A stretch of 13,576 nt of DNA. Origin: Propionibacteriaceae bacterium. GTDB lineage: Bacteria > Actinomycetota > Actinomycetes > Propionibacteriales > Propionibacteriaceae. How positions within the stretch are numbered: the first letter of the stretch is position 1; every line of letters begins with the position of its first letter. The stretch is taken from NCBI GenBank assembly GCA_025923975.1, contig JAICEV010000039.1, positions 1 to 13,576 of the forward strand. Direction: 5' to 3'. Positions 6,210 to 12,726 of the stretch are shown here, one piece after another. A program made the translations under genes and the position numbers. The notes under the pieces are model-generated. The model worked only from the letters and a program-made list of their open reading frames with translations, was not told the DNA's origin and ran no database searches.

Positions 6210-7306
6210 GCGCTTTCCTCCACGCCTCTTCGGGCGATCTCCTGTGCGGCTTCAAGGTACGAAATGGCGCCCGCCGAGCTGGGCTGGTAGGTCAGAACGG
6301 TCTGGCCGTAGCTAGGCGCCTCTGAAATGCGCACCGAACGCGGGACGACCGTTGGCAGCGTCTCGGCAGGGAAGTGCTGCCGAACCTCGTCGGCGACTTG
6401 GGCGGCGAGTTTGGTTCGAGCGTCGAACATCGTGAGCAACACGACGCTGAGCCGCAGTTCGTTGTTGAGCTCGCCCTTGACCAGATCGATGGTGCGCAGT
6501 AGTTGCGTGACGCCTTCGAGTGCGTAGTACTCGCACTGGATCGGAACCAAGATCTCGTTCGCGGCCACCAGGGCATTGAGTGTCAGTAGACCGAGCGATG
6601 GTGGGCAGTCGAGAAAGACGTAATCGAGGTAGTGATCTTGGAGGTAGGAACGCAATGCTCGCTTGAGCCGGTTCTCGCGGGCGACGATAGATACCAGTTC
6701 GATTTCGGCACCGGCGAGGTCGATCGTGGCAGGGAGAACCTTGAGGCTAGGGGCCTCGGGGGAGTCGACGACGTGATCGGCGAGCGCAGCCCCCGACATC
6801 AGCACCTCGTACGTCCCGGGCGTGCCGGGTGGATGATCAACTCCCAGCGCAGTTGTCGCGTTTCCCTGCGGATCGAGGTCCACCACGAGTACCGAAAGGC
6901 CGCCGAGCGCGAGTGCGGCCGCCAGGTTGACGCTGGTCGTGGTCTTGCCGACGCCCCCCTTTTGGTTAGCGACGACGAAGACCCGGGGGAGCGCCGGCGC
7001 CGGAAGCGCCGCGGCTGTCAGGGTGGCCGTGGGTAAAACGGCTGGCGGATCTTCCTCGACCGCCGGTGAACCGAACTCGTCTTCGTCGAAGCGTGCCCGT
7101 CGCGGACCCGGCGGTATCTCAATCACATGCGAGGCCGTCGCTGTGGGTGCAGGTCCACTGTAAGGGGGTTCTGCGGACGCCTTCGTGGGCCAGTCGAGCG
7201 TTTCACGTGGAACATTGGGCCAACCGATTCGCGGATCTACTGCGACATCGAGCGGCCACCCAATCCCAGGCGTAACTCGATACTCCGCCACCGGCGGTGC
7301 GAGCAT
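6206..7306 (-). CDS. parA: Chromosome partitioning ATPase ParA (Soj type)
   Basis: The 366-residue protein contains the deviant Walker A KGGVGKTTTSVNLA (116-129) with signature Lys116 and catalytic-loop Lys121, the switch VDLDPQGNATTALGVD about 25 residues later, and the Walker B region DCPPSLGLLTLNA. ParA dimers bind DNA with ATP and move ParB-parS complexes along the nucleoid. Before the ATPase fold lies an unusually long, proline- and acid-rich extension of about 107 residues, likely disordered. Its residues 31-36 (NVPRET) are encoded by the parS-like sequence, as in other actinobacterial parA genes. The ATG at 7306 is preceded by GAGGAAGGGG at 7320-7311, a good ribosome site that supports this long start. 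The gene is coupled to parB by a 4-bp overlap. Confidence 0.96.
   Translation of the reverse strand: MLAPPVAEYRVTPGIGWPLDVAVDPRIGWPNVPRETLDWPTKASAEPPYSGPAPTATASHVIEIPPGPRRARFDEDEFGSPAVEEDPPAVLPTATLTAAALPAPALPRVFVVANQKGGVGKTTTSVNLAAALALGGLSVLVVDLDPQGNATTALGVDHPPGTPGTYEVLMSGAALADHVVDSPEAPSLKVLPATIDLAGAEIELVSIVARENRLKRALRSYLQDHYLDYVFLDCPPSLGLLTLNALVAANEILVPIQCEYYALEGVTQLLRTIDLVKGELNNELRLSVVLLTMFDARTKLAAQVADEVRQHFPAETLPTVVPRSVRISEAPSYGQTVLTYQPSSAGAISYLEAAQEIARRGVEESA
7199..7214. promoter_or_regulatory. parS: parS centromere-like site inside parA
   Basis: The sequence CGTTTCACGTGGAACA differs from the bacterial parS consensus TGTTTCACGTGAAACA at two of 16 positions: the first base, and one A to G change in the right arm. 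The core TTTCACGTG is intact. It lies in the 5' coding region of parA and encodes NVPRET. ParB loads at such sites, so the partition operon carries its own loading site. It is the only good match I found in the window. Confidence 0.85.
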
Positions 7307-7310
7307 GGAG

Positions 7311-7338
7311 CCCCTTCCTCACCCTCCGCCACAACGTA
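7311..7338 (-). promoter_or_regulatory. Possible parA promoter and ribosome site
   Basis: TACGTT at 7338-7333 on the minus strand fits an actinobacterial -10 box. A start about seven bases later would give a 5' leader of roughly 20 bases that contains the GAGGAAGGGG ribosome site at 7320-7311, four bases before the ATG. No good -35 box is seen, and rsmG readthrough is an alternative source of parA mRNA. Confidence 0.35.
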
Positions 7339-7415
7339 GCAATTAGGAAGCCGGCCCACTGGGCGCCGCGCCAAAACGTGCCCATTTCTACGCACGGATG
7401 CGGACTTCGACAATC

Positions 7416-8024
7416 TCAGGCCTGAGGGCTGAGACGCACCACGGTGGCAGGTTCCACATCTGGATGGGGTCGCACCGTGAGCACTTCGGCCTTCAGCCGC
7501 GCTGCCCGCAGCTGACGCTCAGCTGCTGCCACCTCATCGGCAGCAGAACTGCCCTTGAGCGCCAAGATCACGCCGTCAGCGGCGCGCAGCGGATTACACC
7601 AACCGATGAGCCGGACAAGCGGAGCGAGCGCACGCGCGACCACGACGTCGTAGGAGTGCTGGTGATCTTCGGCGCGTGATCGAACGATCTGGACTCGATC
7701 CGCAATGCCAAGTGTCGTGACAGTCTCAGTCAAAAAGGTAGAGCGCCGAAGGAGCGGCTCGATCAGTGTCATCCGAAGATCCGGCCGCCGCAGTGCAAGA
7801 GGAATGCCGGGTAGCCCCGCACCGCTACCCACATCTGCCACCGTGCTATTGGCGGCAATCAATCCGCTCAAGGCAGCGCTATTGAGAATGTGGCGATCCC
7901 ACAATCTTTCTGCCTCCCGAGGCCCAATCAGGCCCCTTTCCACTCCGGTCGTAGCCAGAATGTCGACATATCTATTTATGAGTGGGAATTCAGCTCCAAA
8001 GATTTCACGTAGCTGAGAAGGCAT
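7416..8024 (-). CDS. rsmG: 16S rRNA (guanine-N7)-methyltransferase RsmG
   Basis: RsmG (GidB) methylates N7 of a guanine in the 530 loop of 16S rRNA (G527 in E. coli) using SAM; loss often gives low-level streptomycin resistance. The protein, 202 residues from ATG 8024, shows GLIGPREAERLWDRHILNS, the SAM-binding loop VADVGSGAGLPGIPLAL, the acidic end of strand 2 (LIEP), RSRAED and the VVARALAPL segment, all characteristic of RsmG. ATG 8036 is also in frame (206 residues, adding MCWP). Neither has a ribosome site and both lie inside the end of the upstream gabT-like gene, so the overlap is 20 or 32 bp and initiation is probably coupled. The order rsmG-parA-parB is the usual origin-proximal one. 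The stop codon lies in a 12-bp palindrome, CTCAGGCCTGAG (7415-7426). Confidence 0.94.
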   Translation of the reverse strand: MPSQLREIFGAEFPLINRYVDILATTGVERGLIGPREAERLWDRHILNSAALSGLIAANSTVADVGSGAGLPGIPLALRRPDLRMTLIEPLLRRSTFLTETVTTLGIADRVQIVRSRAEDHQHSYDVVVARALAPLVRLIGWCNPLRAADGVILALKGSSAADEVAAAERQLRAARLKAEVLTVRPHPDVEPATVVRLSPQA

Positions 8025-9330
8025 CGGCCAGCACATCCAGGCCGTCGTTCAGCAATTCGTCGCTAATCGACAGCGGCGGCAAGAAGCGCAGAACATTTCC
8101 GTACGTGCCGCAGGTCAGCACAATGACGCCTTTCTCCCGAGCAACGGTTGCGACGGCGGCCGTTAAGCCCGGATCAGGATCGGTGGTGTCTCTTTGTACC
8201 AGCTCAACCGCGATCATGGCGCCGCGTCCTCGGACATCGCCAATGCGGTTGTCCTCTGCCTGCATCCGGTGCAGCCGGCCGAGCATGATTCGCTCGATCT
8301 CCCCGGCGCGGGTGACGAGATTTTCGGCTTTGATCGTCTCGATCGCCGCGAGTGCTGCGGCGCAGGCGACTGGGTTGCCGCCGTACGTGCCGCCGAGGCC
8401 ACCAACGTGAACCGATTCCATCAACTCGGCCCGCCCCGTGACTGCGGAAAGCGGCAGCCCGCCGGCAATCGCCTTGGCAGTCGCGATCAAGTCAGGAACC
8501 ACGTCGAACAACTCACAGGCAAACATGGCACCCGTACGCGCGAAACCAGTCTGTATCTCGTCGGCGATGAAGACCACGTTGTTGGACCGGCACCACTCCG
8601 CCAAGGCCGGCAAAAATCCGTCGGCCGGAACAATGAATCCACCCTCGCCCTGGATCGGCTCGATGATTATTGCAGCCAGATTTTCCGGTCCGATCTGACT
8701 TTCCATCAGGTTCGTGGCGCGCCGGGCAGCAAGCTCGCCGTCGATCAGCTTGTCGTCGCGGTACGGATAAGACAGCGGAGCACGGTAGACCTCTGGCGCG
8801 AATGGCCCGAAACCGTGCTTGTACGGCATGCTTTTCGCGGTCAGCGCCATGGCGAGGTTGGTCCGGCCGTGGTAGGCGTGGTCAAAGGCCACCACCGCCT
8901 GCTTTTTGGTGTACGTGCGGGCGACCTTCACCGCGTTTTCCACCGCTTCGGCCCCAGAGTTGAACAAAGCGGTGCGTTTCTCATGGTCGCCAGGAGTGAG
9001 TTGATTGAGCTGTTCGGCGACGGCGACGTAGCCTTCGTATGGCGTGATCATGAAGCAGGTGTGGGTGAACCGTTCCACCTGATCTTGAACGGCCGCCACC
9101 ACCCGAGGCGCACTGTTACCGATGGTGGTGACCGCAATCCCGGACCCGAAGTCGATCAAGCTATTGCCGTCGACATCGACCACGACACCACCACCGGCTG
9201 CAACTGCGAAGACCGGCATGGTCGTGCCGACGCCTCGCGCGACCGCGTCAGTTTTCCGCGCCATGAGTTCGAGCGAGCGCGGCCCAGGGATCGCGGTCTT
9301 CAGGATTCGTTGCTGTTCCAGTTCGGCCAT
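8005..9330 (-). CDS. gabT: 4-aminobutyrate (GABA) aminotransferase-like, class III
   Basis: The 441-residue protein is a class III fold-type I aminotransferase of full length. Signatures are DFGSGIAVTTIGNSAPRVV (60-78), FNSGAEAVENAVKVAR (123-138), the hinge HAYHGRTN (151-158), IIEPIQGEGG with Glu224, IADEIQTGFARTG with Asp257 under the PLP nitrogen, and the Schiff-base lysine in TAKAIAGGLPLSAV (Lys286). The combination fits GabT, which moves the amino group of GABA to 2-oxoglutarate to give succinate semialdehyde; related class III enzymes use other omega-amino acids. No gabD is in the window. The ATG at 9330 has no good ribosome site. The DUF998 gene ends 57 bp upstream on the same strand, so the gene may belong to a longer transcript. 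Downstream it runs into rsmG, which is unusual. Confidence 0.9.
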   Translation of the reverse strand: MAELEQQRILKTAIPGPRSLELMARKTDAVARGVGTTMPVFAVAAGGGVVVDVDGNSLIDFGSGIAVTTIGNSAPRVVAAVQDQVERFTHTCFMITPYEGYVAVAEQLNQLTPGDHEKRTALFNSGAEAVENAVKVARTYTKKQAVVAFDHAYHGRTNLAMALTAKSMPYKHGFGPFAPEVYRAPLSYPYRDDKLIDGELAARRATNLMESQIGPENLAAIIIEPIQGEGGFIVPADGFLPALAEWCRSNNVVFIADEIQTGFARTGAMFACELFDVVPDLIATAKAIAGGLPLSAVTGRAELMESVHVGGLGGTYGGNPVACAAALAAIETIKAENLVTRAGEIERIMLGRLHRMQAEDNRIGDVRGRGAMIAVELVQRDTTDPDPGLTAAVATVAREKGVIVLTCGTYGNVLRFLPPLSISDELLNDGLDVLADAFSAT

Positions 9331-9387
9331 GGGAGAAAGTCTGCACCCCCAGCACAGCCAAGCTGGTTTGAGGTGTTCGCGACCGTC

Positions 9388-10101
9388 TCAGTCACTTACC
9401 TCAGTGCCACGCGCAACCCGTAGCAATCTCAGCGAGAGAACAATGCGGCACGGAAATATCACGGCAAGCATCATCAAACGCTGGTACAAGCCGGCCCAGT
9501 CGTGCAGCGGAGCGCCGTCTGGCACGACCAGCGTCCCACCAACCACGAAGCCCACCAAAGCAACGACTCCCGCCAGCAGCGTGTAGCTTGCGATGCTTCG
9601 CCAGCGCGTGTCGCGTGCTAGCCGCCGCGACACGACGATCAGACCGAGTGGATTGCTCAGGAAGAACGTGAACCCAGCGACAACGTGCCCGCCCGTGTCA
9701 TACATGACGCCCACGGCGTCCTCACGCAGCGGGAAGGCTGCGGCCAGCAGCAAGGCTATTCCGCTGATGAAGAATAATGCCGGCCCGGCGATGCCCGCCC
9801 GGGTGGCATGCAGGCCACGGTGCAGTCCAACTGCGAAGACGATCGTAAGCAGGCCGAACAGGACGAAGTTGAGCTGCTGAATCCAGCCATTGGGCCCCGC
9901 CTCTAGCGCACTGACAGGCTGCGCAAACGGGTCGTACTCGGCACGCCGGAACGCTTCTTGGGCCATGAATGCTGCAGTGAACAGCACTGGACCGATGATG
10001 CCGGCCCAGGCCGCCCAAGAAACCCAGGCAGCCAACCGCTCTGCTGAACTCGCGCCGGTCGAGTCTTGACTGCGCAGTTGCGCGGCGTGGCCCCTATTCA
10101 T
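9388..10101 (-). CDS. DUF998 membrane protein
   Basis: The 237-residue product is a polytopic membrane protein with about six hydrophobic segments. It carries the DUF998 pattern: a short charged N-terminus, the first helix around 25-48, then RAEYDPFAQPVSALEAGPNGWIQ in two parts (residues 53-60 and 61-75) leading into LNFVLFGLL, a later DTGGHVVAGFTFFL segment (about 135-148), and a final LYQRLMMLAV helix. The role of DUF998 is not settled; I do not assign one. A strong AGAAGGAG site at 10115-10108, six bases before the ATG, fixes the start. The gene follows the HD-GYP/LuxR gene by 55 bp on the same strand, so it is a candidate member of that operon. Confidence 0.85.
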   Translation of the reverse strand: MNRGHAAQLRSQDSTGASSAERLAAWVSWAAWAGIIGPVLFTAAFMAQEAFRRAEYDPFAQPVSALEAGPNGWIQQLNFVLFGLLTIVFAVGLHRGLHATRAGIAGPALFFISGIALLLAAAFPLREDAVGVMYDTGGHVVAGFTFFLSNPLGLIVVSRRLARDTRWRSIASYTLLAGVVALVGFVVGGTLVVPDGAPLHDWAGLYQRLMMLAVIFPCRIVLSLRLLRVARGTEVSD

Positions 10102-10156
10102 GGCGCTCTCCTTCTGAGGCTGTAGACCCCCGGTGCAGGGTGTCTTACCGGCGACG

Positions 10157-11758
10157 TTAGGAGCGGGCGGCGGAGCCAGCCATCGGGAGTTCTCCCCACG
10201 CTGCGAGACCGTGCTGCATGGCGAATACGGTGGCTGCGGCCCGCGTTGAGACGCCGATCTTGGCGTAGGCGTTTTGCACGTGCCGGTCGGCCGTCTTGAT
10301 CGAGATACCCAGCGCGCGTGCGATCTGCTTGGTTTGCAGTCCCCTGGCGAGCAAGCCCATGACCTCGGCCTCGCGCTCGGTCAAGCCGGCCGGCCGCGCT
10401 AGCCGTGGCGGAGGTTGACCCGCCGCCTCCAGCACTGCAGCGACACAGTTCGCATCCAGCCGCCCAGCACGCGCCTCCCGGCCGAGCAGGTCGGCGGCCT
10501 GCAAGGGTGACAACGCCTCGCGGTGCGGCCGGGGTTCGGTTTTCGTGTGGTATGCGTCGGCAGCCGCGAGCAGGCAAGCGGCCGGCGAGAGGGAAGACGC
10601 GGCCACGCCTCGGTGGTAACCGGTGCCGTCCAGCCGCTCGTGGTGGAAGGTTGCGATCGGCGCGAGCCTGGTGAGAAAAGGGGATCGGCTGAGGACACGC
10701 TCGGTGTGGTACGCGTGCAGCCGAACTTGTTCCCACTCGTCGGGCGTCAAAGCCGAGGCTTTCTGCCAGATGCGTGCCGAGACGCCGACCCGCCCCAGGT
10801 CGTGCACGAAGGCAGCCCGCCGTATCGCGGTGACCTCAGCCGCCTGGAAACCGCAATGCTCCGCTGCGGCATCCGCCAGCTGCGCCACCCCCGCAGAGTG
10901 GCCGACCAAGTACTTCGAAAGGAGATCGGCAAAGTCCCCCATGGTCGCGAGTGCTCGGTCAATGGCGTCATTGCGCAGCATCAACCGCGGGGCAGGCTCG
11001 GCAGCAAGGACCTCGTCCCAGGCAGATTGCTCGTCATCGAACGTCAGGATGTCGCCAGCATGACGCGCAAGCAGGTGGGCGATCACCGGGTCAAACGCGC
11101 CTCCGGCTCGCTCCTCCACGACGCGCGCGGCGTACTCGACCCCGCCAATCATGCGTTGCAGCGCCGCGTCGCGAGCCACATCGATGACGCGCCACGGGAG
11201 CGGGATCTGCTGCTCCCTGAGCTCACCTGGCTGACCCTTGCCATCCCATCGCTCCGTGAAGTGGACGAACAAATCGCTTACATCTTGCGGCGTACCAAGC
11301 CGCTGGCTCAGCATCTGCGCGACCTCGCATAGCGCGGTGATGTGCCTACGGTGCCCTGACAGCGCCTTGGGAAGTGTGGTCGCGACCCGGAGGACCTTTC
11401 CAGGTGGCGTCCGGCCGGAGGCGGCTAGCGCTCGGATGATGCCCCCCAAGGTTTGCGTCGGCGTAGCGAACATCACCGGGTTGAAATGAGTCAGCAGCAC
11501 GCCGTCGTCAAAGAGTTCTGAGCTGGTCTCCGCATCCACGGTGCAGCCGACGTAGAACAGCAGGCACCCGTAATAGATCTGCGTTGCGGTCTCCGCGTCG
11601 ACCCCCAGGCTGTCGGCGAGCCGCATGGCAAAGACCGTGCTCTGCAAACCGTGCTCGAACGGGAGTCCCATGCCGAGATCCGTCGCCAAGCACAGCGCTC
11701 CGATCACCTCAGCGGTGCGCACCTCCTCATGGACTGCTGGTGACTCGGGCGATGACAC
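10157..11758 (-). CDS. Tandem HD-GYP phosphohydrolase with C-terminal LuxR helix-turn-helix
   Basis: Numbered from the GTG at 11758, the protein has 533 residues. The second half carries an HD-GYP-type domain: VGHS with His287, VHDLGRVG with the His319-Asp320 pair, HAYHT, and HHERLDGTGYHRG (372-384), where the family normally has GYP. The first half resembles a worn copy: LLFYVGC replaces the LL-HD-VG box, and WDGKGQPGE (171-179) mimics the GYP motif. Residues 459-517 form a LuxR/FixJ DNA-binding domain starting LTEREAEVMGLLARGL. HD-GYP proteins hydrolyse c-di-GMP or related nucleotides; whether this one does is unknown, and the fusion suggests a nucleotide-sensing regulator. GTG 11758 is chosen because TACTGT lies six bases before it, as in leaderless mRNAs, and because the frame further upstream, to 11983, is low-complexity and runs into the divergent CPBP gene. 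Confidence 0.88.
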   Translation of the reverse strand: MSSPESPAVHEEVRTAEVIGALCLATDLGMGLPFEHGLQSTVFAMRLADSLGVDAETATQIYYGCLLFYVGCTVDAETSSELFDDGVLLTHFNPVMFATPTQTLGGIIRALAASGRTPPGKVLRVATTLPKALSGHRRHITALCEVAQMLSQRLGTPQDVSDLFVHFTERWDGKGQPGELREQQIPLPWRVIDVARDAALQRMIGGVEYAARVVEERAGGAFDPVIAHLLARHAGDILTFDDEQSAWDEVLAAEPAPRLMLRNDAIDRALATMGDFADLLSKYLVGHSAGVAQLADAAAEHCGFQAAEVTAIRRAAFVHDLGRVGVSARIWQKASALTPDEWEQVRLHAYHTERVLSRSPFLTRLAPIATFHHERLDGTGYHRGVAASSLSPAACLLAAADAYHTKTEPRPHREALSPLQAADLLGREARAGRLDANCVAAVLEAAGQPPPRLARPAGLTEREAEVMGLLARGLQTKQIARALGISIKTADRHVQNAYAKIGVSTRAAATVFAMQHGLAAWGELPMAGSAARS

Positions 11759-11770
11759 AAAGCGACAGTA
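11759..11770 (-). promoter_or_regulatory. Leaderless promoter for the HD-GYP/LuxR gene
   Basis: TACTGT at 11770-11765 is followed by six bases (CGCTTT) and then the GTG start at 11758. This spacing would start the transcript at the start codon. No convincing -35 box was found, which is common for such promoters. Confidence 0.5.
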
Positions 11771-11860
11771 CGACGCGTGGTCTAAGTGGGCAGCCGGGTA
11801 GCTGGCTATGCCCCGACCTACCGCTGATGACGTTTTGGCTTCGCCCGCCCAAGTCGGCTC

Positions 11861-11871
11861 TAGACTGCCGC
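11861..11871 (+). promoter_or_regulatory. Possible -10 region of the CPBP gene
   Basis: TAGACT at 11861-11866 lies five bases before a GTG at 11872 and eight before the ATG at 11875. It fits TANNNT and suggests a leaderless or nearly leaderless mRNA. It is divergent from the HD-GYP promoter about 90 bp away, so one regulator could act on both. Confidence 0.42.
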
Positions 11872-11874
11872 GTG

Positions 11875-12726
11875 ATGCCGGTGACCACGCAACACAGCTC
11901 GACCGACACCTGGATGATGCGGCACCCGCTTGCCGCGTACCTGCTGCTGGCCTTCGCCATCGCCTGGTTGTTCTGGGTGCCACTGGTCTTCATATCTAGC
12001 GAAGGCCCCGATCGCCAGTCGCTCGTTCGCTCTCCTTTGGTCATCGCCCTGCAAACCCTGGGCGCTACGGCACCGCTGGTCTCGGCGATCGTGGTGATCG
12101 GTCTGACTCGGGGCAAGCGTGGGGTCCGTCAGCTGCTGGGTGGTTTGAGGCGCTGGCGCGTCGGGTGGTGGTGGTACGCGGCCGCCTGCTTGTTGATACC
12201 CGCTCTCGCTGGGATCGGCATAGCTGTGCGCGCGGCGATCGGCGTCGATCCGGCCGTACCAGAAGGGTCAGCCTTGGCCGCAACGCTCGCCGACACTGGC
12301 TGGATCGCCGTGGTGCTGACCTTTCCACTCCAGCTGCTGCTGCAATGCTTTGGCAGCCCGTTGCTGGAGGAACCCGGGTGGCGCGGTTTCGCCCTACCTC
12401 GGGTACAGAACCGGATTCCTGCCGCTTGGGCCGCGCTCCTGGTTGGAGCAATTTGGGGACTCTGGCACCTGCCGCTGTTCCTCACCTTCCATGAGAACCT
12501 TGCTGTCTCGTTCGCCCTCATCACTCTGCACGGGTTCTTCCTCGGCTGGCTGTACGTGAATACCCGCAGTCTGCTCATCGCGGTATTGGGCCATGCATCG
12601 CTCGGCGTGGCGAACAACACCCTCTCGTTGCCTGACCAAGGCGTCGTTCAGGTTGCGCTGACTCTGGCGTTCTGCGCGCTAATCCTGGCGTTCTTCCGAA
12701 TCAGCGATCTACGGCTACGAGGCTGA
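11875..12726 (+). CDS. CPBP-family intramembrane metalloprotease
   Basis: The 283-residue polytopic membrane protein has the CPBP (Rce1/Abi-like) motifs: LLEEPGWRGFALP (164-176) with Glu165-Glu166 and Arg170, WGLWHLPLF (194-202) with His198, and HASLGVANN (240-248) with His240. These supply the catalytic glutamate and metal or substrate ligands. In this family the third motif often reads HxxxN; here Asn comes at +7 and +8, so activity is likely but not certain. There are about eight hydrophobic helices. Bacterial members cleave or modify membrane proteins and peptides, and some give bacteriocin self-immunity. The substrate here is unknown. The start is the ATG at 11875; the GTG at 11872 would add one residue and sits better for leaderless initiation. 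The 3' end overlaps the broken regulator on the other strand by 12 bp. Confidence 0.88.
   Translation: MPVTTQHSSTDTWMMRHPLAAYLLLAFAIAWLFWVPLVFISSEGPDRQSLVRSPLVIALQTLGATAPLVSAIVVIGLTRGKRGVRQLLGGLRRWRVGWWWYAAACLLIPALAGIGIAVRAAIGVDPAVPEGSALAATLADTGWIAVVLTFPLQLLLQCFGSPLLEEPGWRGFALPRVQNRIPAAWAALLVGAIWGLWHLPLFLTFHENLAVSFALITLHGFFLGWLYVNTRSLLIAVLGHASLGVANNTLSLPDQGVVQVALTLAFCALILAFFRISDLRLRG

Noticed and set aside
7391..7426. Terminator between rsmG and parA
   Set aside because: There is a short CGCA/TGCG hairpin and a 12-bp palindrome at the rsmG stop, but no T-run follows on the minus strand and the stems are small.
8002..8015. Second parS-like site (ATTTCACGTAGCTG) near the rsmG start
   Set aside because: Only the left half matches; the right arm is wrong at most positions, so ParB binding is unlikely.
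8194..9423. 409-codon open frame on the + strand
   Set aside because: It lies opposite the gabT-like gene, whose product has complete class III aminotransferase motifs; the + strand product is low in known patterns and is a GC-rich shadow.
10098..10736. 212-codon - strand frame
   Set aside because: It is an alternate frame of the LuxR/HD-GYP gene, rich in Arg and Pro, with no domain.
11759..11983. 75-residue N-terminal extension of the HD-GYP/LuxR protein
   Set aside because: The added residues are arginine/serine-rich and unstructured, overlap the start of the divergent CPBP gene, and the GTG at 11758 has a well-placed -10 box.
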